Assembly: GCA_037127315.1 (NCBI GenBank) | Contig: JBBBDQ010001456.1 | Location: 1,641,501-1,705,500, forward strand | Direction of reading: 5' to 3' | Length of the DNA: 64,000 nucleotides | Source: Ascarosepion bandense | Taxonomy: Eukaryota; Mollusca; Cephalopoda; Sepiida; Sepiidae | Part shown: positions 23,347 to 36,751 of the stretch, in pieces | How the letters are laid out: the number at the start of each line of letters is the position of its first letter | Numbering within the stretch: the first letter of the stretch is position 1 | Made by a program: the position numbers and the translations under genes | The notes under the pieces: generated by a model | Told to the model about the DNA's origin: nothing | What the model saw: only the letters and a program-made list of their open reading frames with translations | Database searches by the model: none

Positions 23347-24981
23347 TATACCACGTCCTCCTATATTAACCAAGGCCTAAGCAAATGAAATGTGTCATCA
23401 CGGTAGTAGAGCCATGAATCAGCGTAGCTGTCTTCATGACAATGTTGATAATCATTTTTTTAAATTTTTTATAAAGATTTTAAAACTTTTTAAAATGTAA
23501 TAAGAAAAAAAGACTTGTTTTGATTTATGCTGATTTTATTAATTTTAAATAAAATTAAGAAAAACAATAATTAATAAGAAAATATAAACATTATTGTTGA
23601 CTACTGTCAGTCGTGTTTGTAAATAAACAGAGTTTTAAAGACAAAACTTTTCGTTTATTTGTCTTAAAAAATTCTAGGATATTTGGTAATTAAATTACAT
23701 TTTTAAAATATTTTAATAGTAAAAAATGGAAAAAAAAAAGTAAAAATTAATGTTTCTATTTCATTGATGATGTTAAACTGTTTATATATATATAAAAAAA
23801 AAAAAAAATCATTTTTTTGCAAAACTCTTTTTTGGTTAATGTTTTACCCTAAACCAACTATAAAAGAATTCTTCAGTTAAAATTCTAATTTTTTATTTCC
23901 AATTTTTTCTATGGATTAATATCGATAATTAACTTTCAAATTATCAAGAATAGAAAAAAATGTTTGGAAAATATATTTTGTGCTAAATATTTTCTAAAAA
24001 TTAAATATTTTAAAAATTAGGTTTTAAAATTGTGGTGTGATTTTAGGCCTTTATGTTTCAAATAAATTCAAAACTTAGTCAGAAATAATAGATTTAACCA
24101 AAGTTTAAATCATTTTCAAGTTTAAATTTTCAGTAATAGTGACTTGACTTTTGTAACAAAATTTCACAGAGTTTTCAAATAAAAAAAAAACCTTAAAAAT
24201 AAAATTCTTTTAAAATTGACTAAAAAATAAATTTTGTAGTTTTTGTTGATACAAGAAATAGAATAAAAAAAATTTAATTCAGGAATATTTTTTCATGTTT
24301 AAAAATGATTGATAAAGTTGCAAGAAGTATAGAAAAGTTAAGTTTTTACTTTCGTTTTCTAAGAATTTTTAAACATTTCATTGAAAAGAAAACACTATTT
24401 TAAATAAAATATCAATAAAATATTAATTCAAATACTTTTAGAAAATATAATGTTTAACAACTTTTTTCAGTTTGTTTTAAAACATTTCGAAAGAAAAAAA
24501 AACTTATGAATGAATAGCCGTATTTAAATTTTTTTTAATTCAGATTTTTTATTTCAATTTTATTCAAAGAAATAAAAGTAATCTTATTTTATTGTATTAA
24601 TTATAAAAGATATAAACAAAGTGCTTTCTTTCTTGTGCTACGGCAAAACTAATTTTTTAGCAAATTTTGATTTTAGCAACTGTTGAAATAAATGGTGATA
24701 AAATTTTAACTACTTACTTTGCTAAATGGACTTGGGGTAAAATTCCCCCTTTTAATGGCATGTTTCCATTTATCAAATAAATGTTTATTTTTTGGAAACG
24801 AAAAACAATGAACTTTTGGTCCATTTTTATAATTCTTGCAAGAGGAAGGCATGTTTGGTTCTGAAAATAAGTCAACGCTAACAGACTCCGTATAAAACAG
24901 AACTCTACTAAGTGTGACGTCAGCAAGTCAACTTTAATCATAGGACAGGCCTTGGTTAATATAGAGGAGGTCGTGGCTATA
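23347..24981. mobile_element. 1.6-kb AT-rich segment bounded by inverted repeats, inside LINE
   Basis: The left arm 23347-23378 and right arm 24947-24981 are inverted copies (shared ATATTAACCAAGGCCT), about 90% identical with two small indels. The right arm belongs to the LINE coding frame, which resumes directly after it. The interior is AT-rich and non-coding. It could be a palindrome-generating rearrangement or a foldback-type insertion. Confidence 0.6.
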
Positions 24982-25860
24982 CTCAATGAAACCATGCTTC
25001 AAAAGCACCTACTTGACAAATCCTCAATATTTAGTGCAGAGGCCATGGCAATAGATTTAGCCTTGGTTATTATCACAGATGGTGAGTCAGACAGATTAAA
25101 TTCTTGGACTGTCTATTTGTACTTGCATCAATGAAGTATAAAAATCTTACCAATCCTCTGATAACTAAACTTTTAAGCAAAATTAATATACTTTGTAACC
25201 AAAAACACATCTGCTGGATCCCTAGCATCCAGGGAAAGGGAAAGGCAGCTAAAGAATCACTAAAAATGTAATATATCAAAGACAAGTCCCTCACACAGAT
25301 TTCAAAACTGTTATTAATACATATCTTAAATAAGTGGCAAGAGTTATGGAATACTCACCTAAATAATAATTTTAAAAAATTAAGCAAAATCAAACCTTCA
25401 TTTTGGGGTAATAACCATAACACCAGTCTTTCCCAAAGAGATGAAGTAGTCTTAGCAAGAATCAGAATTGGTTATTCCAATATCATGCATATATAAAAGG
25501 GGTTTATGGCTGAAGGTAATTTTTGTTGCTAATGAAAAACCCATTTTGACTTACTTGAGGAAAAGTAAATTATACACCAAATTTTATCCTGGAAAAATCA
25601 TCTATAGATGAACTATATACCAGTCTTCAGCTATACTTCACAAATTATAAAACCTAGAACTGACCCAAGAGGGTTTATATGCTGCTAAAGCGAACAGACA
25701 AAACCAGTCAACTTTGATCCTCAAAAATTAATTGCAATGTCTATTATCCATAATGTCTTCTTGTATTCTATTCTTTTGTTGTTTTCTTTCCTTCTCAATA
25801 AATAACCCCTTGCATCTTAATGGCTTTGTTGCCTTGCTTAGAGTGAAATGATTTAAAATA

Positions 25861-26270
25861 AGTTTTTTTAGGATGTCTATAGATGTATCTATTAATGTGT
25901 TTGTAACTTATTTTATTTTTAACTCCTTTTAATACATCTAAGAATTGTACTAAATCTATTGATTTAGTTTCTCTCATTCAGTGCTGCTATTCATCAACCT
26001 TATTTCAAAAGAATTTTATCATGAAAAGATGAAATAAGATCTTTTAAACATGATGTTAAGTAATTAAGCAAAATTAAATTTCTTTATTTACAATTTACAA
26101 ACTAGCTTTGATGTCAAACAAAAATCTAGAAAGATTTTATACATTATTCAGACTGCTCTTTTTAATATGCATGCTGCCAGATTTTATAATGTATTATCTG
26201 AATCTCTTTTTCTTTTTTTTTTCTTTTTTTGTAACTTTTGTCACTATTACAATTGGATTAATTCAAGTAT
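25861..26270. other. No gene recognised
   Basis: AT-rich spacer between the LINE tail and the minisatellite. Confidence 0.5.
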
Positions 26271-28690
26271 TTTTTTATTTAAATGATACACATTAAAAAT
26301 AACTTTTTTATTTAAATGATGGTACACATTAAAAATAACACTTTTTTATTTAAATGATGATACACATTAAAAATAACACTTTTTTTATTTAAATGATGAT
26401 GACACATTAAAAATAACACTTTTTTATTTAAATGATGATACACATTAAAAATAACACTTTTTTTTATTTAAATGATGATGACACATTAAAAATAACACTT
26501 TTTTATTTAAATGATGATGACACATTAAAAATAACACTTTTTTATTTAAATGATGATGACACATTAAAAATAACACTTTTTATTTAAATGATGACACATT
26601 AAAAATAACACTTTTTTTATTTAAATGATGATGACACATTAAAAATAACACTTTTTTATTTAAATGATGATGACACATTAAAAATAACACTTTTTTATTT
26701 TAAATGATGATGACTAAAATAACTTTTTATTTTAAATGATGATGACATTAAAAATAACTTTTTTATTTTAAATGATGATGACACATTAAAAATAACTTTT
26801 TTATTTAAATGATGATGACACATTAAAAATAACACTTTTTATTTAAATGATGACACATTAAAATAACACTTTTTTATTTAAATGATGATGACACATTAAA
26901 AATAACTTTATTTAAATGATGATGACACATTAAAAATAACTTTTTTATTTAAATGATGATGACACATTAAAAATAACTTTTTTATTTAAATGATGATGAC
27001 ACATTAAAAATAACTTTTATTTAAGTAAGTGATGACACATTAAAAATAACTTTTTTTATTTAAATGATGATGACACATTAAAAATAACTTTTTTATTTAA
27101 ATGATGATGACATTAAAAATAACTTTTTTATTTAAATGATGATGACACATTAAAAATAACTTTTATTTAAATGATGATGACACATTAAAAATAACTTTTT
27201 TATTTAAATGATGATGACACATTAAAAATAACTTTTTATTTAAATGATGACACATTAAAAATAACTCTTTTATTTAAATGATGATGACACATTAAAAATA
27301 ACACTTTTTTATTTAAATGATGATGACACATTAAAAATAACACTTTTTTATTTAAATGATGATGACACATTAAAAATAACACTTTTTATTTAAATGATGA
27401 TGACACATTAAAAATAACACTTTTTTATTTAAATGATGATGACATTAAAAATAGCACTTTTTTATTTAAATGATGATGACACATTAAAATAGCACTTTTT
27501 ATTTAAATGATGATGACACATTAAATAAGCACTTTTTATTTAAATGATGATGACACATTAAAAATAGCACTTTTTTATTTAAATGATGATGACACATTAA
27601 AAATAGCACTTTTTTATTTAAATGATGATGACACATTAAAAATAGCACTTTTTTATTAAATGATGATGACACATTAAAAATAACTACTTTTTTATTTAAA
27701 TGATGATGACACATTAAAAATAGCACTTTTTTATTTAAATGATGATGACACATTAAAAATATAGCACTTTTTTATTTAAATGATGATGACACATTAAAAA
27801 TACACTTTTTTATTTAAATGATGATGACACATTAAAATAGCACTTTTTATTTAAATGATGATGACACATTAAAAATAGCACTTTTTGTTAAATGATGATG
27901 ACACATTAAAAATAGCACTTTTTATTTAAATGATGATGACACATTAAAATAGCACTTTTTTATTTAAATGATGATGACACATTAAAATAGCACTTTTTTA
28001 TTTAAATGATGATGACACATTAAAAATAGCCTTTTTTTTATTTAAATGATGATGACACATTAAAAATGGCACTTTTTTTTATTTAAATGATGATGACACA
28101 TTAAAAATAGCACTTTTTTATTTAAATGATGATGACACATTAAAAAATAGCACTTTTATTTTAAATGATGATGACACATTAAAAATAGCACTTTTTATTT
28201 AAATGATGATGACACATTAAAAATAGCACTTTTTTATTTAAATGATGATGACACATTAAAAATAGCACTTTTTTATTTAAATGATGATGACACATTAAAA
28301 ATAGCACTTTTTTATTTAAATGATGATGACACATTAAAAATAGCACTTTTATTTAAATGATGATGACACATTAAAAATAGCACTTTTTTATTAAATGATG
28401 ATGACACATTAAAAATAGCACTTTTTATTTAAATGATGATAGCCACATTAAAAATAGCACTTTTTTTATTTAAATGATGATGACACATTAAAAATAGCAC
28501 TTTTTTATTTAAATGATGATGACATTAAAAATAGCACTTTTTTATTTAAATGATGATGACACATTAAAAATAGCACTTTTTATTTAAATGATGATGACAC
28601 ATTAAAAATAGCACTTTTTATTTAAATGATGATGACACATTAAAAATAGCACTTTTTATTTAAATGATGATGACACATTAAAAATAGCAC
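26271..28690. repeat. Minisatellite, about 65 units of 34-39 bp
   Basis: The unit is TTTTTTATTTAAATGATGAT followed by GACACATTAAAAATAACAC or a variant. Three zones are visible. From 26290 to about 26700 units mostly end ATAACAC. From about 26700 to 27270 most are shortened to ATAAC. From about 27440 to the end they carry ATAGCAC (A to G). Unit length varies through the T-run and deletions of GATGAT or ACAC. Minus-strand ORFs through it (MCHHHLNKK periodicity) are repeat artefacts. Confidence 0.95.
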
Positions 28691-29009
28691 AATAAAAATA
28701 AAACTACCAAAAGAGATGAATATGCTGGTCTTAATAGTTCAGAAAATGGTCTACATAAAAAAAAAATTGCATCTCAAACCGAACTTACAATAATGCATCC
28801 CATCCTCTTTAAATTTTGATGTTCCAATTTAAGCTGTGGGTTACATGGACTTAAAATTGACATTAAAGATCAACTTGAAACCATTAGATTTTTAATTTTA
28901 TATACCATCAGAAATACTGGGGGAAAGATCAAAGTATTTTTAATTATTTTTTTAAAAAAGTTTTAATCATTTCTTACATGTTAGAAATTTTAGTAACAAA
29001 TCTTGTTCT
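28691..29009. other. No gene recognised
   Basis: AT-rich spacer. Confidence 0.5.
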
Positions 29010-29137
29010 GATTTTAATTAACGGATAGCCAAGTCGTTACGAGAGTTTACAAAGGAAAATCTAATGTTACATGTTTTTTTTTTTTTCTAGTGAAAAACAC
29101 GTTAATTGGGGAATTTAAAAAAATTTAAATTTAAAAA

Positions 29138-29182
<45 letters not shown>

Positions 29183-29435
29183 TATCTTTGCCCCACCACC
29201 GCATGTAAATTCATGAAATTATAAGAAATTAAATTTTGTTGGGGAAAATTGGTTTTATTAGTTAAATGCAGGACTCATTATTATTTCAAAAATGTTTGCC
29301 TCTATTTCCCAAAATCTGCTCTCAATAAAGTAAAAGATGCAATAACACTATGACATTATTTAATTGGATAAGCTTTTCAGGATATTATAGTATGAAGAAA
29401 AAATTTTACAATTAATAATGAAGTTTTAAAAGAAT

Positions 29436-29487
<52 letters not shown>

Positions 29488-30010
29488 CAGTTTCAAAATA
29501 TTTTTAAAATACTTCAAATTTGTTGGCATTAGTTATTAAGTGAAGACTATATTTACTAATCAAATGCAAATCTTTGTGCCTTTTGTATTTTTAAATTTAT
29601 TTTTTTTTAATAGTAATTTCTGTGTGTACATTAAAAGGTCATGTGTTTTACAGTTTTTCCCTCTTATGGGGAAAAGTTTTGGACAATTATGTCACTTGTG
29701 ATCGCCATAGACACTTAGCTTACTCACATCTAGAAGTCGTCACATGAAAACATACAGAAAGCTCAGAAAAATCAACATTCGTTGATTAAGAAATAATTTT
29801 AGTCTAAATTTCTTGCTATAGATAAGTAATGTTTGTGTAAATCAGATTAATTTAGCATTAAATTTGCTATTATTCCAAAAATCATGTTCACAGATCTATA
29901 TTTTTTGCAAGATTTTTAAAACCGAGAATTAACTTATGATTACAAATATGTCAATTGCTCAAAAATGGCCAAAAAAATTTTTTAAAAGTTAATTATCAAA
30001 AATGAGTAGA
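29010..30010 (+). repeat. Paralogous repeat block, copy 1
   Basis: Diverged direct copy of 41230-42460. Ordered matches include TAAATTCATGAAATTATAAG (29208), GTTATTAAGTGAAGACTATA (29534), TGTGTACATTAAAAGGTCAT (29622) and CAGAAAAATCAACA (29764). It contains poly(T) tracts of 35 and 50 (29140-29174, 29438-29487). No coding is seen. It lacks the SINE present in copy 2. Confidence 0.75.
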
Positions 30011-33000
30011 GGTACATATTATGGATTAGATTATTGCATTCAATTGTTCTTGGAATAATTGAAGGTTTTAATTGTAAATTTACCTGGAATGAGATCCATT
30101 GTTGAATGAATATCTTCCAGTATATACTTTCTAGTCAATGTAAGTATAAACATCTTAATTACTTGAGGATTGATATCTACACTTGGGAAAACACAGTTTG
30201 ACAAAAAGTTAGAAGTATGAAGTGTCCAGTTTGCTGGTCATTTGACAAGAATTAGGAATTATCAGGTGGTACCTGCTAAATAATTGTCAAAAATAAAAAT
30301 TTGCAGAAATGATTATGAATTAGAATAAATTGTACTAGTGAAGAAGTGAGTTCAGTAGAAGAAGAGTTCAGGATAAATTTTTGTTTTGAAAAACTTTGGT
30401 GTTCAAATGTTTATTTTAATGTAATTTGTGTGCTAGTTTAAGTATACAAAGTTATTTTCATGTGAATGGATCCTTGTTTCTTTCATTGATTCATGAAAGT
30501 TTTTCCTGTTTGATCATAAGCAAAATTTGACACTTATATAACAGTTCAGGAATTCCTCGATTGATGCGGGTAATGTGTACATTGGTAACAAATAAAAAAA
30601 AAAATCAATTTTCAATTACTATCGTTAAACAGAAAAATGTTCTACCACACTAATCAAGCATGATGTATACACAAATTGAATTTCAGTATATAAAAATTTT
30701 AGCACACTATTCGAAAATGCATGAGGGATACCTTTATTTGCTCTAAGTTCCATCTTATAGAACTTAGGAAAATATAATTCCATTTCAGACATGAAACATT
30801 GAGTCAGGATAATTCAAATATTCTTAGCTTTATGTGAAACCATGAATTGTTTCTGTCTCAGTTCAGTTAAGCTCATACACTTGTGCAATTTTTATTTCAG
30901 TTTTACTTCTTCCATTACACTCTATAATACCAAGACATTTACTTGTACAATAGCATTATTCTTTGACTTTGTAGAAAAGAATTCCCAAGTATTGTAAATT
31001 TAGCTTTAGCCAACTTCAAAATATTGTTCTATTATGAACTTTTCAGTTTATCTCATGATCTTTATGGATTCATAGAATTTCATGAATTTATAGGACATTT
31101 CTTCACTTTAAACCAACTTAAAATATTAAAGTAGAGAAAATTTTATTTAGCTTCAGAAAGGAATGGATATCTGCTAATTTTAAAGTTCTTTGTTGATTAC
31201 ACTGAAAAATTCTATATTTGAGGTACACAATGATAGTTTGGTTTTAAACCTTATAAATGAAAGGTAACTTTTCATGAAAAGAATTTGTCTATACTGAAAG
31301 ATACCAACTATTGCTTTAGGGTATGGATAACTTTAAATATAGCACAGAAAATATATTCACATGAAAAAGTAGTAGTTACTGATAAAATATTCTATTTTAT
31401 AAAATAAAACAAATGTAGTTCCAAATTATGACATGGCTTCTAGATGCACAACATTAGTGCTTCTCAGATTGTGTGTCAGTATGAAAAGAATATTATAGGA
31501 TTCACTTCTAGAACAGCCAACAAAAGTTGGTCAGGGAGGGAAAAAGCATGGATTTGTCAAGTGATCTTAGATTGTTCTCACTGGGAACTAAACTCCTTTG
31601 AATTCAAAGTAAATCTGTTAGAATTATAATTCTTTCTTACATTTAAAAGTCTATATTAATTGTAAATTTCCCGTAACTTTAGTCTAGTCAGCACCCTTTT
31701 ATTTTATTTTTTTAGTCACCAAGAATATGCATCACTAAGTTTGCATACTATCTACTATTTTCAGCTTTTCATAGGGTGTCTTGAGTATTTATACCAAAAT
31801 TTATCATTAGCTTTTGTCATTGTAGTCTACAATATCATTCAAATGGATTCTGTGGCACAAGGTTTTTTATTTTTTGTTTTTCGTGGGCCACAATTTTCCT
31901 TGTTTACACTTTGAAATATACTTTAGAAAATACTGGTATTAGTAGTGAAACATCAGCATTATAACAAGACATGGGATTACTAAATATGTACAAATACTGA
32001 CTTCTAGTTTAGCTTGTTAAATCTTCTAATTCTGTCTATATATTTATGAAAACAATGTAAATATGTTTGGCTGTTCTAATGATGATGTAGATACCCTTAG
32101 TTCATTTTGTAGCAAAAAATCTGGCTTTTTATTTATATGTATTTTAAAATCGGTTTACTTTTTGAAAAGTTTATACAACAGAAGCGGAAAATTTTAGCAT
32201 ATTGCTCTTGTTAGTGAAGTGCATGTCATTGGTGAATCACCCATTTAAATCTTTTATAAAAAAAAAAATAACTTGATAGCTGATTTGGTAAATATGTTGA
32301 AGCTCTCACTTTCCAGCACAAATGTATCAATGATTTTTTTTTTTTTTTTTTTATATGGTAGGTAAATTAAAACTAATTTTAATTCTAAAAGTATTCATTA
32401 TTGCAAAGTCACTACTGAGATTTAATTGCTATCATCTTTTTCCCCTTGAATCCTTATCTTGTAAGTATTGTTAAATTGAGATTTTACTTTCAAAAACTTT
32501 AAAAAGTATTTAGCAAAGATTTTTCTACTTTAGCTTGTGTTTACATTTTCTTCTAATTATTATTTATTACAAAATATATTAAAATTATTTTCTGAGGAGC
32601 TAGATCAGAGTAGGCATTTATTCTTTTATCATTTTAATTTTGTTATTTTTAAGGACCTGAAGCAGGGTTTTAGATTCTCTTCAAATTTGAATTTAATGGA
32701 ATTTCAATTTATTTTTGGCAATTTTAATTATAATTTGTACTTGTCCTATTGCATTTAGCAAACTAAAAACTTAGATTGCTATATTTCAACCTTCTATATA
32801 TATATATTTTCAATAAATTTAATTTTTTTTCCTCCTGGTAATCCAGGTCTTATCTGCCTACAATTTTTTTTCCATCAAATTAGCATACATTTAAAGTGTG
32901 TCCATTTTCAAATATATGCTTATTAACCAAAATATTTCTTGAAAAAAAAAAAATCAAAGATGCATAATGATTCAAAATATAAAATAACTACAAAATAAAA

Positions 33001-33090
33001 ATTGATCAGAATCATATGAGGCATGTCAGGTTTTTTATTTATTTATTTATTTATTTTTGTATGTTTTTATTTTGTCTCTTATCCACTATT
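30011..33090. other. No gene recognised (putative intron)
   Basis: 3 kb of AT-rich sequence without repeats, coding or strong structure that I can identify. A 19-T run lies at 32334-32352. Confidence 0.55.
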
Positions 33091-33091
33091 T

Positions 33092-33156
<65 letters not shown>
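33091..33156. repeat. Compound microsatellite (CT)n(TA)n(CA)n
   Basis: Three adjacent dinucleotide blocks, the last about 15 CA units. The overlapping short ORFs are artefacts. Confidence 0.95.
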
Positions 33157-33160
<4 letters not shown>

Positions 33161-35649
33161 TATATTTTTATTCATTCAGTTGGTAAAGAAATGGCTCTTC
33201 CAGTTCTCTGCAGCATCTGATTTCTCAACATATTTTGAGATGCTGTAAATTTCTCTTCTGTAGTAGATATCTGGGAATTTCCTAGCTTAAATTTTTTAAA
33301 ATTGGGTTTGATAACTTATATTTTAAATAGGGGAAGGCTGGAGAATTAATCTTAAAGTATTACTAAAATATGTTCATTAAGAAAAAAATTGTCTCCCTGC
33401 TAGAAGCACTTTATCCTTCTTCACTAGCTATAAAAATGTAAAAACGGTGATGTATTAAAGTGTGTGTATGTGTATGCATGTAATATAGCTACTTGGCTTA
33501 CCTTAATATACTGAGTTTTAAATGGAATATTCTGTATGCAGTGTTTGTATATAACATGAAATGAATGCTTTTACAAAAATAAGGACCAGGAATGCCATTT
33601 CTTCTACTATAATATCCTAGACTATCACAAATTTTTCATCTGAGCTTTGAACTGTTATATATTGTGATTTCTGGTAACACTGCAGTTTCAACTTTAATCC
33701 CCTACTACTCAACAGGATTTGCTGGGAGGTATTGTCAAAAAGACAGACAGCCCCTCTACACTAGCATGGCCACATCATCTTTGGAGACTCGTTAAGGTGT
33801 GTACAGCATTTTGTTTTGCATCAACAACTGCCAGCTATTGTGCTGATAGTTAGGGTTTAATAATTAATATATGAATGTCTCTCTCTTTTTTTTTTTTTTT
33901 TTTTTTTTAATTTCTCTATATAGAAATTTCACAAGCTTGTTAATTGATATAGTGAACTTGAAAATAAATTGATTCTTGAAAGCTTTTTCAAACATGAATT
34001 AAATAATGTTTTTAGTTTTTATATATAATTAACAAATAAAAAAATGTTTCCTTTTGATTGACTTTATTTTTCTCAAAGAATTTTAGTTTGTTTCAGCGAA
34101 ATATTTTTGATCATTTACTTCAAATATTTATTAGTTCTTGTCTAGGATTATGTAATAAATTTATAAGTATAAAAACAACAAGGCTACTACCAAACTTTTA
34201 TATCTATCAGTCTAAGTTAAGTGCTGTCTGGGACAAGTCATATTGGCCTTTCTAGAAAAAAAATAGTTATGGCTGGCAAAAGTAAGTTGATGCCTTTGAC
34301 GGCGGCCTAAGTAAATGTAAAAGAACCAAAAGAAAGATATCAAAAGGCTTACAAATGCTGTTAAAAAAGACTTCTACACAACTTTTCAGAATACTCAGAA
34401 GTACCTTCAGCATTTTAGTAATACTACAAAAACATAACTGTGTTGGGCAGGCTGCCTATTAAAGATTGATTACCATTAATTTTTAAAGACACTTTTGTTG
34501 ATGTGACCCCTAGTTAATAAAACTGATACTACTATAGAAATTCTCAAATTACCTAAAAAGGTCCTCTGTTACTTGTTGAATTGACTACTACAAATGGGAA
34601 GTAGGTGCCACTAAAATGGCACCACAAAGTCTTCCATATTTGAACTCTTACTGAAGCCAACCACAATATTAGCAGAAGAGGATAGCACTAACTTAGTATT
34701 TTCTCCTGTATGGCAAAATCTGTTACATACCAGCCTTGGATAGGCTTTGTTTGCAAGTTCAAACCATGATAAATCTCACTAGAAATTACATTACAATATT
34801 TTCTCACTGTTCTTTAGTTCCCAATTGTAAGAAAATATAAGCTTTTATATTATATGCATCATAATGTCTTATGCTTATTCTTTATTAAAGAATATTTGTT
34901 AATCTTAGCCTGTTCAATGATTTAAAACAAATTTAAAAAAAGATCCATGTATACAAGGAGGGGCTGAAAAGTCCTCATTTCAACCCAAACTCCTCTTATA
35001 TGACCTAAAATGTTAAAGTATCTTGCTATATCTTGATTGTATAAATTGAAGATAATTGTTCCCAATTTATCTACATCTACTTTCCCTGAATTTATTTACA
35101 GTCAACCACAAAGTACTTTTGCTTAATGATCTCAAAGTACAAAAGTAATACTGCTAGCAATTTTGATATGTCAAAGAAATTTGCTTCTGTCAATTGAAAA
35201 AGTAAAATTTATTGATTTAATAAGAAAGGGGTAGTCATATACTGAGGTTACTAAGATTTCCATTAAAAACAAATTTATGTATTATGTCACAACTTTTGTT
35301 GCAGTACACTGTTATTAGTTAATCTCTTAAACCTAATTTATAACTGTAGAGAGGTGTGTGTGTGTGTGTATGTGTAGTACTATCCACTGATCTTTAAAAC
35401 ATACCCTCTATGGATAAGAGAAGAAATATTAATTTTGAACATTCTTCATGATTTTATTTTCTCTACAAATTTCACAACTTATTTGAATATTAAACTTTTT
35501 GTTTTCCTATTTTCAAGCATTGCTGTTTGTCTATTTTTAATCCATGTTTTAATATTTGTTTTAAAGTTTGGATTGCTTGTGTGTTTTAAGTTTTTATATA
35601 TTTGTAAAAGTAATGCTTTATTTTGGGATTATGAAATATGGACATACTA
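33157..35649. other. No gene recognised; one weak exon candidate
   Basis: AT-rich. The segment 33716-33796 has a good acceptor (CCCTACTACTCAACAG) and donor (GTTAAG|GTGTGT) and is GC-richer than its surroundings. It is recorded as a finding only. 23 T at 33886-33908. Confidence 0.45.
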
Positions 35650-36184
35650 GTAGATATCCTAAACCAAAATTTTATTTTCATTATATTTAAAACTTTTCAT
35701 ATAAGCATATAGATTTTTGCAAAACATAATGGTACCAAATTTATTTTGGTTTCTCAAGTAGCCACGAAGTTATGACCATTCAAAGTTAATTAGAAAATTT
35801 GCAGTCTTATGTGCTATTGGTCTAGATAGAAGCAAATTTTAAGTGTATAATTGAAAATGCAGGCTTCACACAAGTGAAAAATCCTTACAAATGTAATTTC
35901 ATGTTGTAATTTGAAATTAATACTGAAGGAAACAATAATTATTAGATTAAAACAGCCTAGACATTAGGCAAAATCCCATTACTGCCCCCCCCTCAAAGTG
36001 CAAAAATGACACGAAAGTGCAACTTTGTTCATATAAGTTTCGTTTTGACAGCTAACACATTGAATCTTCTTAATGATTCATAACACATTAGAGATCAAGC
36101 TAAACTTTTCTTTTAATAGTAAATCAATAGAAACTCTTATTGGACTATCAGGAAACTTTCACTAGAAACAAAGAGTACCAGATT

Positions 36185-36640
36185 GCTATGTGATGTCAGT
36201 TCTTCAATATGGCAGTGAATGTTAGACGATATAATCGAAGATGAAGGAAGCAGCTGAAATGTGGTTCTACAGAAGTATGCTGCAGATATTATGGACCGAG
36301 CATGTGAGCAATGATGAGGTGTTGGAAAGAATGGAAACAAAAAGAAAATTAATATTGAGCATCAGGAAGAGACAACTGAAGTTCCTGGGACATGCAATGA
36401 GGAAGGAGGGCTTGGAGAACCTGATACTAACAGGCCAGATAGTGGGTAAAAGAGACAGAAAAGCAACAGATAACATATTTGAAGGGTCTGAGCAGGTAGA
36501 TGACACAACGGGGGTTGCAAAATGTTACAGGAAAAAGCGTGCTAAGAGCCACCAGGCAGGGATAGGGAGATGTGGAAGGCTATGATCGCCTATGTCTTGA
36601 AAGGACAAGGCACATAGAAGAAGAAAAACAGATGGAAACA
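36185..36640 (+). mobile_element. LINE C-terminal fragment (RTE-like endonuclease-reverse transcriptase)
   Basis: Translates to WFYRSMLQILWTEHVSNDEV, then ILSIRKRQLKFLGHAMRKEG, LILTGQIVGKRDRKA and, after a frameshift, ELWKAMIAYVLKG. This is the typical C-terminal tail of a large group of animal endonuclease-reverse transcriptases, as I recall them. Only the tail is present, ending with AAGAAGAAAAACA. It is 5'-truncated and inactive. Confidence 0.75.
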
Positions 36641-36673
36641 CAATTTGATAATAGGGCAAAAAAAGGTTAAAAA

Positions 36674-36751
36674 GACAAATACTTTTTGACAGTAAATTTC
36701 GTGACGTATACTTTTATACGTCACGAAATTTACTGTCAAAAAGTATTTGTC
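36674..36751. repeat. Perfect 37-bp inverted repeat with 4-nt loop
   Basis: 36674-36710 and 36715-36751 are exact reverse complements (starting GACAAATACTTTTTGACAGT) around CTTT. It contains CGTGACGTA and its inverted copy. No mismatch in 37 bp implies a recent origin or active conversion. It lies 34 bp after the LINE fragment. Confidence 0.95.

Larger units (their letters stand above)
20800..25860 (+). mobile_element. LINE with RT and RNase H regions (I/jockey-type), split by two insertions
   Basis: Broken + strand frames run as follows: NWKEFKTCALKLMP and RPWLSNEYKN (20870-21040); after an insertion, GLDEILKNLPDI (21910-21950), then FGFRKNKSTINHLV (22171-22220) and VFFDLEKAYDTSW (22265-22303). 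The RT tail WATENGLRFSRQ follows, then PIESLYAESHEPPLALRQHK (22936-23000). PPWLIKQATVLLSLAKYSK lies at 23187-23240. After a second insertion come an RNase H-like SSIFSAEAMAIDLAL (25020-25065), NPLITKLLSKINILCNQKHI (25154-25215) and a final VVLARIRIGYS (25450-25480). The 3' end (25830-25853) has the tail TGCCTTGCTTAGAGTGAAAT. Stops, shifts and insertions make it inactive. Confidence 0.8.

Noticed and set aside
27499..27753. Repetitive minus-strand ORF with MCHHHLNKK periodicity
   Set aside because: It is a translation of the minisatellite unit, broken by T-run length changes.
26271..28690. CRISPR-like regular repeat spacing
   Set aside because: Repeats are contiguous without unique spacers, and the genome is animal.
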